Assembly: GCA_023053575.1 (NCBI GenBank)
Contig: JAKZAP010000014.1
Span: 16,518,938-16,582,937 of the forward strand
Length of the DNA stretch: 64,000 nt
From: Branchinecta lynchi
Taxonomy: Eukaryota > Arthropoda > Branchiopoda > Anostraca > Branchinectidae
Direction: 5' to 3'
Below the pieces are notes generated by a model that was given only the letters and a program-made list of their open reading frames with translations, was not told the DNA's origin and did no database searches. Made by a program: the position numbers and the translations under genes. This document shows positions 33,263 to 45,089 of this stretch, in pieces; position 1 is the stretch's first letter, and every line of letters begins with the position of its first letter.

Positions 33263-33706
33263 GTGACCATTAACTCAGAGGCTTTTGAACATTATAACCA
33301 GAGCCCCAGCGCTCTGACGTCCCTGACCCTTAAGTTTCCTTGGTCCCCTAAGGTCTTTGGTACTGAACATGGAAATTCCATCTGTAGAGTTTTCAAGGAA
33401 ATTCTGGAAACAGAAGGCATGGGATCAATAAAAACATGGGACCGAGGAAAGGGGAAAAAGACCCGGCTGAGACATTGTCCCGGCTTTTGGGAGTACTCTA
33501 GGGTTTCCCTCAGATATAATTGCAAAAAGGAAATGTTTTTCTTGTGTATAATAACATTGACAGAGGTGAAAGAGTTTAGTGCCATGATGATGGATGAGGA
33601 ACTAATGGAGGGGTTGGAGAATATCGTAATATGGACTGTGTGGATAAGGTGGAGGTGTAGTAACGTAAGACGGGCTAGGGTTGCAAAGGCTCTGGGAATA
33701 CAGTAG
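33263..33706 (+). other. Unrecognised 147-codon open reading frame
   Basis: The longest open frame that is not explained by a repeat family seen here. The product would be mildly basic with an acidic patch MMMDEELMEG and a C-terminal WIRWRCSNVRRARVAKAL. I recognise no domain, there is a competing antisense ORF over the first 290 bp, and no splice or promoter context supports it. It could be a decayed transposon ORF or chance. Confidence 0.15.
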
Positions 33707-34369
33707 AGGCTGTGGTTCTTTCTATCTTTCTACAATGTAGATAATGGAACCATAATCGTGAACAATTGAGTTGTAGTTTTACTTTGCAGTATCGTCATTT
33801 TTATAATGGTATATCATTTGATATATAGTCAGTTTGAGACTTTCCCGTGGTAAAAATGTCGTCAAGAACTAGGCCAATCAGTTGAGTATTTAAGGTAGTC
33901 ATGTTCATGGAAGGTAGTTTATTTAAGGTATGACATGTTTGCAAGGCAAAAGCCTTACGAATATGTCCAGTCTCTTATCCAGTGCTGCTATGCATGCAAA
34001 TTAATGGAGCTGGCTTGGGTCCACATTCGCTAACGAGTATACGGGTCGTTTTTATGCTCTAAACCTTTGAAGACCGAGGTTTTTGGAAGGAATTCTTTTA
34101 CTAACTGTTCAGTCTGAAATCTGGGTTTAGCTAGACGTCTTAGCTCACCGGCTGAAAAATAACCTGGAACCGTTCGGGCAAGAACTGAAATTCGAAATAA
34201 CACCAACTAATTCACCATGTCAGTGCTGCGGACGGTGTGCCTTCCTGTCTTGTGATGAGTCGTCACACCATGCTTACCTTGTCCTTACCAGTCCCGACTG
34301 CCTGCTCGCTGACCTCCGTGTCTCCTTAAAACCTCCCGTGCTTACCATGTCATTGGATTTCGCCGTGTT
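33707..34369. other. No feature seen
   Basis: Unassigned intron sequence. Confidence 0.4.
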
Positions 34370-34377
34370 CTGCCAGG

Positions 34378-34584
34378 CAGGCCCGTATCCAGGAATTTTT
34401 TTCGGGGGGGGGGCCTGGGGGGGGGGGGGGGTTATTGCCTACTGGTCGGACAAAAAAGTACAAAAAACACATAGATCAGAGGGAAAGCCTATAAAAAACA
34501 TTATTTGTGTATGTTTCGCGGGGGGGGGGGGGGGGGGGGGGTCAACCCCTAACCCCCCCCCCCCCCCCCCTGGATACGGCCTTG
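34378..34584 (+). mobile_element. Family C hAT MITE, copy 3
   Basis: 8-bp TSD CTGCCAGG (34370-34377, 34585-34592). Termini CAGGCCCGTATCCAGG and CCTGGATACGGCCTTG. 207 bp with very long G and C runs. Confidence 0.92.
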
Positions 34585-34592
34585 CTGCCAGG

Positions 34593-37189
34593 TGACGATC
34601 TCTCCACGTTGTGTAGCTAGGATGCAACCGAAAACCGACCTAGTGTTTGATGTACACGCACTATTATATCTATCAATCCCTCGTATCTAAGTGTCATCTC
34701 ATGACTGTATCAGTGAACTTATTACGTGATTTAACCTTACGCCGTTTCACAAAAAAACTAACAACTTTTAAAATAACTATAAATCCATCACTTTGTATAA
34801 ACAATCTGAATAAGAAAAAAAAGAGTAGGCTACCGGCTACCGAACAAAAATGAAAAGCTGATAAGTATTGGGTGCACACACCCAATTTTGACTATCAGCC
34901 CCTCGTTTAGTGTCACCCCTGACATTATCTCTGGTTGTAAGTGTGTCTCGATCCCCGTTCGGCAAAAGAAGTAAGCTTCTTATTGGTATTAAATCACGGT
35001 TTGGGCCAGGCCCAAGAAAGGATGGAAATCATTACTGTTGGGTGGCCACCATGACATGGCCGAATGAAATGACAATGATAGATTTAAATTCAATATGAGG
35101 GTCCCACAACTTCGGAAACCACGATGTACTAGTTGTGGAATGACTTTTGGGATATTATAAGTGGCAACATTAACGATAATTTATTGTGACTGAAGACCTT
35201 AGCATGAATATAAGAAAAAATCGCAAAAGCTTCCGATAACGTACTATTATACAATGATGATAAATGCTTTTATTCCACCAATATGACGAGATGGGATGAA
35301 CTCACTAATGATAGAACTTATTTACAAACAATTTTAGAGAATTGTCTCTTATAGAAATCTTTGCTGACTGTTAAACTTCTATTCCTGTTCATTCTTACCA
35401 ATTCACGTTCGGTCATCCATAGTTGGCTCTGTGCTCCCTCCGTTAACCTGTCTGTTCCCCCCATCCACGCCTCAGATGCGAGGGGTTAATAACAAAAAAA
35501 TGGGGTATAATAGGTCCGCAAGTGGGTGTGCCTTATGCCCGACTGTTCGTGGGGTCAACTTTGCGATACTCGAGCGAAATTCCCAACTGTTCACGAATTG
35601 TTTTGCCATGCCGTGTGGAGTGAAGTTCCCAACTGGTCACGGAAAGTGTGCCCGACTACCTGGTACACAGTGTTTCCCGCAGTTGGCACCCCTCAGCCAA
35701 AGGCTAGACATTTTCTGCCATAACATCAACGCGGGGCAGGAATAAGGACTACAAGTCCGACTGGTCGAAAGGTGCATCTCGGGTTCAGGATCGTGCGATC
35801 GATACAAACATTATTCTGGGATATTTCCTCTTTCTGACTCGTATATCTTATTCCAGCTTCAAGTTTGAGGTAATATAGAGGATAAATATCTAATTGTAGT
35901 AGTAGTACACCGGATCAGTTTGGGGAAGGTTTGCTCTTCCCTGGTGTAGACAGAGCTATTAAAATGGTGGTAGAAAATGTGAGGGGGAATTTAAATAGGA
36001 TTTTTGAGTAGTAGGATCATTATGTTTACAATGCATTAATATATTTGTATGTCGTGTATATAAAAATCTGTGTATGGCCCATTCGAGGCTGAATAAACAC
36101 TATTCTGTTATATTCGGTTCTATAGTAGCTAAATATGAATAGCAGCTGATAGAGAGAGAGAGAGATTTGTTGAATGGATATATCATACATGGAACTACAT
36201 ATGGGCCACCCCAGAAAGCAATAGCCTGTCAAAATAAGTGTAATAAAAACACCATAACCACATACTGTCAGAATCGCGGCATGAACTAGCCAAAATGGTA
36301 CAGAGAACACAAACCAACAGAAAAGAAGAAGAAAAACATGAAAATACGAAATTATTTTTTGAATATCTTCTCATACTGTTCTTTTGTCCTACAGCGCAAG
36401 TCCCTAAGGCTTACTTTTTGCTAAAAAGTGTATTAGTCGTTTTCGGGTTTGTTTGATATCTTTCAGTTCGGTAATAAAATAAAAAAAAACTACCTACCTT
36501 TACTGCACTAGTTTTGCATAAATGTGTAGTAAAATTCATCCATTCGTTCAAAAGCCTGTGTTGAAAGTTTTACAGAATAATAATGACAATCACTCACGGT
36601 CCGGAAAGTTTTTACATGCTTGGCTGGGTCTACTCTACTGTAATCTAGTCTGCTTCAGTTTGTGTCTTTTGAAAATTACTATATTAAGCTACTCTGTAAT
36701 GTGATCTGGTTATTATATTGTTTTTGTTACGTTATATATTGTTACGACAGCGCTTTTCATCACAACGGCTCTCTGAATTAATATATTGTACAAGACGGTT
36801 TATTTTACACAAAAAAACACGATTTTCTTATTAAAAAGGCTCCTCATTCCGAAAGAGATTTGTAAACTATTTTATATTGCGCAGAATATCATACTAATAA
36901 AATGCGAAAAATAGAACATCGGCCTCTGCAGAACTCATGGGAAAACAGGCTTCGAAAAATGGGACTAGAAACCTTACTTCAGTTTTCTTTATTCCACATA
37001 CTATTGGATTGGTACTCTCGTACATATTTTTTCTTGATGTAGCCTATTCATCTTTTTTTGCGGAGTTTCAGTACTTGATACAGGATCTGAGCACATGTGT
37101 TCCAGAACTCAATGGGATTTTGAATAGTTCATCCGGAAAAAAGGAATAAGGGTAATACCACCCATGAAGAAGAAAAAAGAATGTTGTTA
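34593..37189. other. Mostly unassigned; hairpin at 34857-34902 and possible LINE tail at 36080-36330
   Basis: The hairpin pairs GCTGATAAGTATTGGGTG with CACCCAATTTTGACTATCAGC around a CACA loop. An (AG)n run sits at 36150-36166. No exon was recognised; short ORFs show no features. Confidence 0.35.
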
Positions 37190-37680
37190 ATCAGCGCCGT
37201 GCACGCCGCACGGACCATTACCCCACTTTGCTCGAGGGCAGGCACGCGTCAACTTTTGTCTGAGGGCGCTCCCGCCAGATCCTAGTCCCTGATTGGCAGA
37301 TTGGCACACGGCTCCGGTCGGAATTTGTGCAGGGGTTACGCTGATCGTTGAGAATTGTCTTTGACCCCCGCTGATAGTGATCCCTTCACCCATGACTGGA
37401 ATTCATGACGTACGGAGACGCGACAATGTGCGAGCTAAACGACGTCGCTGGGAATGTACGGCCGAAGGTTGCCAACTCTTTATTTAAGTGTACAGCACAG
37501 CTTAAGCTGTGGTGTACAGCATGTACCCGGCGCCGGTAATGGCTGACGTCAGCCGGCATCGGTTGCCAAATGTTAGAACAAATATGCATGTTTAGAAGCG
37601 TTGAAAGATGAATCGCGCAATTCATCGCCGGAACCGCGGGTTTCGGCCAATGCCGGGAAAGGGTCTACAGCAGGTATGGG
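37190..37680. other. CpG-richer island with palindromes, upstream of the third exon
   Basis: GC content is visibly higher than the surrounding intron. Perfect palindromes include CAGCTTAAGCTG, CCGGCGCCGG and GCTGACGTCAGC, the last containing the CRE-type core TGACGTCA. No repeat family member was recognised. Could be an intronic regulatory element or an unclassified SINE/MITE. Confidence 0.3.
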
Positions 37681-38093
37681 GGAGTGGGTATACCCTCGCA
37701 TACAGCTGTGTTTGGCGAATCTAATCAGATTACCTTGCTACTTGCTACACTGTCCGAAGTTTAAAAAACTATAATCTACCTGAAGAGACTGTGATGATTA
37801 GATGTCTTCAAACGATTCGTCAACATCTTATTCTAGCATCTATACAGACCCAATTTTTGCCAACATTAGGTATTGTAGTGTAACAATACATAACGTATCT
37901 TAGTGACAAATCTAATTTTTAACCAATTTATTGATAAATCTAATTTTAACCCAATTTTGCCATCATTAGGTTTTGTAATGTAACATAAACATACAGTGAA
38001 AAATCCAAATGACCTACCAATTTTGATGACAGTAAATAGATAACTTCTCGTATCAGTTGTGCTTTAAATGTTACCGTAGTAATTTCTTTTTAG

Positions 38094-38201
38094 GATGAGT
38101 GCCACAATTATCTGAGACTTCTTGCGACGAAGTCTCCAGGGAAGCTCGTGCTGTGTGGGACACATGCCTACAAACCCATGTGCAGGGACTACGCTTTCAA
38201 G
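38094..38201 (+). CDS. Sema1a: Semaphorin exon (sema domain, third exon in window)
   Basis: A 108-bp, 36-codon exon, phase 0 at both ends, with acceptor TTTCTTTTTAG and donor GTAGGC. It reads DECHNYLRLLATKSPGKLVL, then CGTHAYKPMCRDYAFK. The signatures are (D/E)xC-x-NY-x-R-x-L and CGT-x-A(Y/F)-x-P-x-C, which are among the most conserved parts of the semaphorin N-terminus and carry three of the blade-1 cysteines. It follows 13251-13313 in frame across a 24.8-kb intron full of transposons. With the other two exons it gives about 72 residues of a domain normally near 500 residues. The next expected segment (the 'G-x-C-P-Y/F-D-P-x-H-N-S-T' region) was looked for by eye to 64000 and not seen, so the following intron probably runs off the window. 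Confidence 0.95.
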
Positions 38202-38690
38202 GTAGGCTACAAGTCTCTAAATTTGTATTCTGGGTTACGTTTAGAGAGAGTTATGCTTGTTTGAACACGTCTCTACGTGTTTCACTGCCCTGGTTTTGTT
38301 TCTTACTTGTAATAACAGTCATATGGAACAGCACAATTATAAACTTGATAACAGCCAACTATCTCAGCGTTCTTCTAGCTCAAACAGTAAGTTAAACTCC
38401 TAATTTTTGTTGTTGTTTGTTGACTTTGAAATGTGCTTTTTCTTCCGTTGGGGTATGCTATTTAATTTGAATGCCATCTTCTTGGTGAAATTACGCGCCG
38501 CTCAGCAACCCAAAGAAGAAAATCAAGAGCTAATATTTTAAGCTGAAATTTGATAAACTGGACATAAAATAAGCGTGTTAGACTAGTATTTTGCAGTAAT
38601 TTTTGCGTGTGGATTTACTGTTTACGACCCAACCGAGCAGCCGTGTCCAAAATTCCTACGAAGGAACACCAAAAATTAGATATTCATAGT
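38202..38690. other. No feature seen
   Basis: Intron downstream of the third semaphorin exon. An open frame runs from the exon into the intron to about 38395 but the donor is good, so it is read-through. Confidence 0.4.
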
Positions 38691-38815
38691 TTTAGTTTCA
38701 TACTCTTTATTATACAAACCAACTTTTATATGCTAAACTACATGAACACACCTTTGTAACCCTCTTAACATCCTTTGTACATGTAGCCTGAATGGGACTG
38801 TGGGGGCAGTAAAAA
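38691..38815 (-). mobile_element. Family J retroelement 3' end, copy 1
   Basis: Shares TTTATTATACAAACCAACTT, CTACATG-ACACACCTTT, CCTCTTAACAT and TGTGGGGGCAGTA with 44530-44692. On the - strand it reads toward TTGTATAATAAAGAGTAT, containing an AATAAA signal. Confidence 0.55.
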
Positions 38816-38860
38816 AAATAGAAGATGCTGGTTGCCATCATCTTCGTTTATCATATCACA

Positions 38861-38965
38861 GGTTGAGCCTGACGAAGACCATTGCCAACAGGGGCTGAAA
38901 TACCGCTAGATTAAATTTCAGCTGACGTATCCGTTAGCGTGGTCCAGTATTCTGGTTTATCCTTC
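38861..38965 (+). mobile_element. Family A fragment
   Basis: GAGCCTGACGAAGACCATTG, GGGGCTGAAATACCGCT and TTCAGCTGACGTATCCG on the + strand. No TSD was recognised. Confidence 0.55.
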
Positions 38966-39005
38966 AGGGACCGTCAAAGTTAGGCGACTTTCAAATAAGC
39001 ATACC

Positions 39006-39182
39006 CAGGCCCGTATTCAGGAATTTATTTCGGGGGGGGGGGGGGGGGGGTTGCCTGCGGGTCACACAAAAAAGTACAAAAAGACACAGATCAGAGGGAA
39101 AAGCCTATAAAAATGAGTATTTTTGTATGTTTCGAGGGGGGTGGGTCAACCCCCTAACCCCCCCCCCCTGGATACGGCCTTG
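39006..39182 (+). mobile_element. Family C hAT MITE, copy 4
   Basis: 8-bp TSD AGCATACC (38998-39005, 39183-39190). Termini CAGGCCCGTATTCAGG and CCTGGATACGGCCTTG. 177 bp. Confidence 0.92.
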
Positions 39183-39359
39183 AGCATACCTCTACTCTTC
39201 CAATACTCTTGATGACTATCTCTCCTTGCCGATGCAAAATCTCCGGCCTCTCCGGGTAGCTAGCGGAGAAAGGCAGAAGTGTTGTCACAGCTGCTCCCAA
39301 AGATACCATACCCTACTCTGCCGGACCATCCTTTCGGACAGGTCAGGACGACGATAGTA

Positions 39360-39946
39360 GTGTTGGGGATCCCAACATGCAAGTGGAGGGATACGTGTGA
39401 CTTTGTAAAAGTTGTCCGTCGTCAGCACGATAACTCTCGAAGGAAATGAGATATTTTGACGAAACTTGGTGTGAGGATTCTTTGCGTCAAGGGACAGGTC
39501 GAGTTCGTAGATGGTCCCCATTGCTGTATTTTTAGGGGTGGGTGAGGGGTTTCAAATTAAGGGGCGACAAAATTATTTTCTCGACAGACAAGTAGCTCAC
39601 CAGGAATCCGGCAAAAACCCGAAAATTGGTCAAAAGTAAAGTTTAATTTGAATTGTAAAGTCAAAAGTAAAGTTTAATTGTTCGATTTCCGTGCCGAATC
39701 AGGAAATTTGGCAGAAATAAGGCAGGAACTTTTGATCGATTTCTTCAAAGTAAATGTGACGTAGGCTATAGGGGTAACACACATGCTGAGTCCAGATATG
39801 AACTTGGTTTTCTCAGATGATAACCAGTGGTACAATCTGTTCTGAATGCTACCACTAAAAATGTTCAAGGAGTCTGGCGAAGACCGGATATCTACAAGAC
39901 CTAGTTGTCTGGATCAACTATTCAATTTTTGGGATCCCGTCTTGTT
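39360..39946 (+). mobile_element. Family F element, copy 5
   Basis: Begins TGTTGGGGATCCCAACATG, AAGTGGAGGGATACG, then a short GTCC stretch, CTCGAAGGAAATGAGATATT, GACGAAACTTGG and module remnants; ends ATTTTTGGGATCCCG-TCTTGTT. Confidence 0.75.
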
Positions 39947-40204
39947 GATTCGTCGGGGGCTTGCAAGACACTCGGAATGTTTTACTGGATGGCAGTGTCA
40001 ACTTTTTTTGGTCGCTTGACTCTGGGTGGTTGCCTCTATGAGTTGGATTAATTCCCTTTCGATATGGACATGGCAGATTTATGTTGGGTCTAAATGCCTG
40101 GTCAGTTCACCCAATAAACGAGTGGTGCTTTGGACTCATTTGTTTTGCTACCGTTCTTTTCATTGAGAAGGTCGAAGGTTAAAAGCCAGGCTTCGCCTTC
40201 CAGA
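39947..40204. other. No feature seen
   Basis: Short unassigned stretch between F and E elements. Confidence 0.4.
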
Positions 40205-42250
40205 TTTTTATGGCACTTGAGCTTACTCAAGTGCCATATAGCGATTGTAATTTCTGTCCGTCAGTCGGTCTGTCGGTCCCGGTTTTGCTAGTTCAGGCAC
40301 CTCCAGATAAGCTAGGACGATGAAACTTGGCAGGCATATCAGGAACTGGACCAGATTAAATTAGAAATTGTCGCTTCCTCGATCCGACCATCTGGAGGGG
40401 AGTGGAGGGAGGGGGAATCCGGAAAAAATAGGAGAAATGAGATATTTTTAGCTTACGAACGAAGTCCGAATTTGTAGTGATCCCGCGAGTTCCGTGCTTC
40501 CTGATGTGCCGGGACGATGGAAATTTACAGGTATGTCTGGGACCCGACCAAATTAAATAGGAAATCGTCAATTCCCCGATTCGGCCATCTGGTGGGGGGA
40601 GTGGAGGGAGGGTGAAGCCAAAATTTGAGGTATTTTTAGCTTGCGAACGGGTGATCGGATCTTGATGAAAATTGATATTTAGGATGATCTCGTGTCTCAG
40701 ACATCTCACTTTAAATCCGGGCCGGATGCGATGACACTGGGGGGAGTTGGAGGAGGGAACCGGAAATTTTGAGAAACGCTTAAAGTGGAGGGATCGGAAT
40801 GAAACTTTGTTGGGAAAAACAAGCACAGGTCCTAGACACGTCATTGACATAACCGGACGGTCAGGGCACTGTGGGGGAGTTGGGGTGGGGGTCCGGATTT
40901 CTAGCGATCCCGCGAGTTCGGCATACTTCCTGATGTCCTAGGGTGATGAAACTTGGCTGGTATGTCAGGGATCCGAACAGATTGACTTGAGAACAGCCGT
41001 TTCCCCGACCCGACCATCGTGGGGGGAGTGGGTATATGGGGAGTCCGGAATCTAGTGGCGTGCATAACTTTTGAACGGGTGATCGGATTTGAATGAAACT
41101 TGTCTGGTGAGCTATCGCCTCGGACGTTCAGTGTCAGGTCCGGGTCGGGTCCGATACCTGTGGGGATGGGGGGGGGGGGTGGAAAACTCAAGAAACTCTA
41201 AAAGCAGAGGGATTGGGACGAAACTTAATGGATGGAACAAGCATTAGGCCTAGATGAAGTTGACGGAGCCAGATGGTTTCGGGGCTCTGTGGGGGGAGTT
41301 GGAGGGGGTTTCCTGGAATTCTGGTAGTCGTGAGTTAGAATAGTTCCAGATGTAAAACGACAACGAAACTTTGCAGGCATATTAGCGACCCGAATTATCT
41401 TGACTTAAGAACCTGACACAGCATACCCGCGGAAACTTCCGTTCCTAGATCCGAGCATTTTTTGGGGAGCAAGAGAAGAGAAATATGGAAATTGACTTCT
41501 ATAAATTGCGAACGAGTGGTCTGATTTGAGTGAAACTTCATGGGTGATACGAATCGATGGCCTCGACATGTAAAACATGCGTTCGAACCATATGCGACCA
41601 CGATTAGGGGAATTGGGGGTGGGGGGACTTTTGACATGCACAAAAACCAAACGGATGGACCGAATGAAATGCAATTCGACAGTGCCGAGTTTATGCGGCC
41701 TAGATTTGTTATTTGGCGTCCGGGCAGGATTCGGCCAAGGTAGGGGGGGGGGGGTACTGGAAACTTGCAGATAGGCTATGCTCCAATTTCAGTCAAACTT
41801 GATGGACAGGAACAGGGAATTAAGAGATTGGGCACGAACCGGCTCCGACAACGTTGGTGGGAGGGGGGGGGTACCGGAACTTTCCAAAAATGCTCAGATT
41901 CGAGTGAAACTTGATCGATGGTATAAACGAAGATGCTTTAGGTGGTCGATTTTTTTTATTCCCAACCAGATTCGGCCACGGTAGGTGGAGATAGAGTGAG
42001 TACCGGAAATCGTGTAGCACGTCTAGGGATCAAACAAATGGATTTATTGGGATGAAAGTTTGAACAGTCATGTGCATTTGCTACAGACAATCGAGACGAT
42101 GCCGGAACTGCTCAGAAATGAGTGAAACTAAATATCCTATTTCTATTTCCGAACCGCATTTTTGGATGGCGGGTGCATTTTGTGACGTTCTCATCTACTT
42201 TCTTGTACAGCCTACTCGTACAAGTGCCATATGAGCTCGTAGCTCTTGTT
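40205..42250 (+). mobile_element. Family E element, copy 2 (2.0 kb)
   Basis: Close match to 14153-16517 end to end, with the same palindromic start, GTC microsatellite (shorter), modules and terminal hairpins, ending AGCTCGTAGCTC-TTGTTT. An internal deletion of about 245 bp joins GCTTACGAACG directly to AAGTCCGAATTTG, a little over half a higher-order unit. Flanking bases are T runs on both sides. Confidence 0.85.
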
Positions 42251-42254
42251 TTTT

Positions 42255-42506
42255 TTCCGGATTCCATATATCCGTTTTGGTCGAGACTGACCTGGAAGGT
42301 GAAGCCAGGCCAGAAACATCTGGAAAAAAAGTATCAGTTAGGTCAGCATCCTCATCGGCCGCATTTCGCTTAAGGATACCTGTGGACACCATCTTATTAA
42401 GGACAGGGTGGTCCTCCGTTGCGTTTTCGCGTTGGACACCCGAGATTCCGGAAATGTGGAAGGTGTCATAGAGGCAACACTTCTGAGAGAAACAATAAAT
42501 ATGCAA
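42255..42506 (-). other. Coding-looking segment of unknown origin
   Basis: Directly beside the family E 3' end, the - strand stays open for about 84 codons outside the repeat. It has a balanced composition (for example VSTGILKRNAADEDADLTD and FFPDVSGLASPSRSV) unlike the simple repeat shadows nearby. It contains an internal TTTTTTTCCAG that could be an acceptor. I do not recognise the protein; it may be a captured exon or a chance frame. Confidence 0.2.
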
Positions 42507-43000
42507 ACGAATAGAGTAGGAAAAAAGGTAAACGGACTGTCAGTTGTGACCTTTAAGCAAAAGATATTTGACGGATACGTCTAAGAAATGTTGACGGATG
42601 GTGAAATCACTTATCATCATTGTCATGAAAATAAGGAACGGTTTGCTTGGTCTTCGAATTTACTCTGGACACATGAGACCAATGTATTCCAGGGCATTTA
42701 TTTTTGTAATCATTGTGAGGGGGTTTGGATGAAACCTTTGTTCATCAGAAAGAGCACTGTGCATTCTATATCGTTTTTTTTTTTTTTTGGGGGGGGGGGT
42801 CAAAAGAATTATCTTTGGCCGTAGCCGCTTCTTCGTGGCACCTCACCCGCTTCTTGGATAAAATCAGCTGCGAGTGATACAGTCATATAGACTATAGACC
42901 TATAGTCCGAAATACGCTCGTGAACCTCAGGAAGAACAAGAAAGGTCACCAAGCGAACCCTCTAAATTGATTTGTTCTGTGTATCACAATCAACAAGTCA
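42507..43000. other. No feature seen
   Basis: Unassigned; contains a T/G homopolymer run at 42773-42800. Confidence 0.4.
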
Positions 43001-43004
43001 TTAA

Positions 43005-43546
43005 ATGACCTGTCTTATCTACAATACTAACGCAACCTACTTGCACGATCACTCCATATATTTCTCAAACCGCAGACCCCGATTTCGTACGGTACATTCT
43101 AACCCCTCTAACAAAACGACGCTGATTTTCTCACTTGCCGTGTTTTGCTACCTTCGATGTGTATCACGGTGACGGTTTTCTGCAAGAAGTTTTTCCATCA
43201 GAAAAAACGGTTATGTAAATTTTTCCCTGTTTTCGCTGTAAGTCAACGGGTCTCGGAAAAGGCTTAAAACTGGAAAACAGATACGTCAGCTGAATCTTAT
43301 TGGAGCTATATTTCGGCCCTTCTTGGCAAGGGTCCTCTTCAGGCTCAAAACCGCTCAAGTTGGAAAAACGAACTTGTGGGAAACACAAGTTCCGTTTTTC
43401 CGTGAGCTTGGGCTGATGGAATATTTATCCTCCAAGTACAGGCTTAAAACAGCCACAACCGTGGGTTATTTGTTGAAAGCACAGCCTATTAAAGCATTCA
43501 TATATATTAAAATACTGAAACTTGAGTAAATAGTGCGAGGGGTCCT
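43005..43546 (+). mobile_element. Family B MITE, copy 5, with nested family A insertion
   Basis: TTAA at 43001-43004 and 43547-43550 flanks ATGACCTGTCTTA ... GTGCGAGGGGTCCT. Without the 169-bp insert and one copy of its 11-bp TSD, the MITE is about 360 bp. Confidence 0.85.
43271..43439 (+). mobile_element. Family A foldback retroelement, copy 4, inside family B
   Basis: 11-bp TSD AGGCTTAAAAC (43260-43270, 43440-43450); the undisturbed MITE copies have a single such site. The left arm is on the - strand (GATACGTCAGCTGAATC, TATTTCGGCCCTTCTTGGC), followed by a perfect-looking hairpin (GGAAAAACGAACTTGTG / CACAAGTTCCGTTTTTCC) and a + strand 3' end (GTGAGCTTGGGCTGATGG, AATATTTATCC). Confidence 0.85.
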
Positions 43547-43550
43547 TTAA

Positions 43551-44529
43551 GAGTTTACACTCTAACAAAGCACACGCAGGACACTACGCTTCGCTGTTCA
43601 GGAGAAAGGTGCGTCATTTATTTGGAATTTGAGGCTCGAAATTTTGTGGGGCTTAATTCGCATTGAAAGCTAGAATTTGCATGGAAAGTAGTTAAATGTT
43701 GCCGGATAAAAGGCGGATTAAAAAAAATACCGTTCACTTGGTGTCATGACAGTGCATCTTCGTTACTTTAGGGAGGCGTTAAGATTCAGGTATTAATTTG
43801 TTTAATTCTAGTCATTCATTCTACTTAGCTTAGCTGCTTAAGATTATTTTCTTGCCTACAGCAAGTAGGCCAATAGACTAGGCCTCTGTTCAGATTAAAT
43901 GGTCGTTCTTAAACCTTTAATATTTCTACTCTCCTTAGCGCGTTATACAAAAAAATTCGTCATCTTGAACGGATTCCAAGTAATACTTTACCTTCTAGAG
44001 GTGATAGAGCGAAGCGCAGTTTTTCGGTGACAAATATTTGCTCGTCTTCGGTTTGTATTCGCGCCCCGTCACAGCTTCAGTTTTGTTTTCAATCTTTCCC
44101 CGTTCGAAATCCATTCTCCTTTTTTTGGTGTAGGCTAAGCATTCGGGAATTTGACATTTGAGTTAAGCTCCTTGCTTATTGTTCCAGTAGAGCTATCAGA
44201 ATTTAGAGGGCAGTGGGTGTGGTTTGGTTGACATGCAAAAAGTGTCCGACGCTAGAGGACTCCAAGCTAATCCTTAGACCCAACAAGAATCTAGTGTCAT
44301 CATCTTCAACTCGGTACGAAAACAATGTTATTTTTCTTCTAGTAGAATGTAAATAACATAAATATATAACAAAAAATAAGTTCTTATTCGGGTGAACGCT
44401 TTTATGGACCCGGTAAGTGCTAAATAATTATCATGAGAATCGAAATATATTAGGTCATATTTGCAATCCTTTTTGCATACTTTTTACCGCTTTATAAGTT
44501 GGTCGGTAAAGATATGTGAGTTTTTTTTT
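43551..44529. other. No feature seen
   Basis: About 1 kb of unassigned sequence. Confidence 0.4.
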
Positions 44530-44692
44530 TAGTTTTCGTTTAATACTCTTTATTATACAAACCAACTTTTACATGCTAATCTACATGGACACACCTTTTT
44601 TAGCCCTCTTAACATACTTTATACATGTAGCTGATACCTTTGACTGCAGGCAAGCCCGAATGGGCCTGTGGGGGCAGTACAAAGAAAAACAA
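44530..44692 (-). mobile_element. Family J retroelement 3' end, copy 2
   Basis: Matches 38691-38815 with an extra ~25 bp (GATACCTTTGACTGCAGGCA region). The - strand contains AATAAAGAGTAT near its end. Confidence 0.55.
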
Positions 44693-45089
44693 AAAAACTT
44701 CAGTTTACTTTAATGAACAGCATACCTGTGAACAGCATACCCGCCACTGGGAAAAATGGCCTTAGACAAAATAATAATTATTCTAAATAATCATTTTATT
44801 ACAAATCATCATATTTTATAAAATAAAAATTATTAGACTGAATAATTATTATATCCTGTATTTAGTCAGTTCTTTGTTTGGCTCGTGCGATACATATATA
44901 CATAATACCTAAATATTGGATATATTGCACCCCGCTGTACTGTCTCTCTTGTAACATAACGAAGCTTTGTCGCGTTCTGTAAAAACAAAATAATCTCATT
45001 GGTTGCATGGGTTCAGATGGAAGTGCATTGTGTGAAAAGAAATACGAGAGGCCTTCGGGAATCTCGCCTGCGATGCGTCAGTGTAGTTT

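Noticed and set aside
43271..43439. Hammerhead-ribozyme motif in family A (CTGANGA ... GAAA around a GGACCC/GGGCC stem)
   Set aside because: The core words and stem II are present in several copies, but stem I does not pair next to the only plausible cleavage site, so I cannot support it. A covariance-model search (Infernal, hammerhead models) on the consensus would decide.
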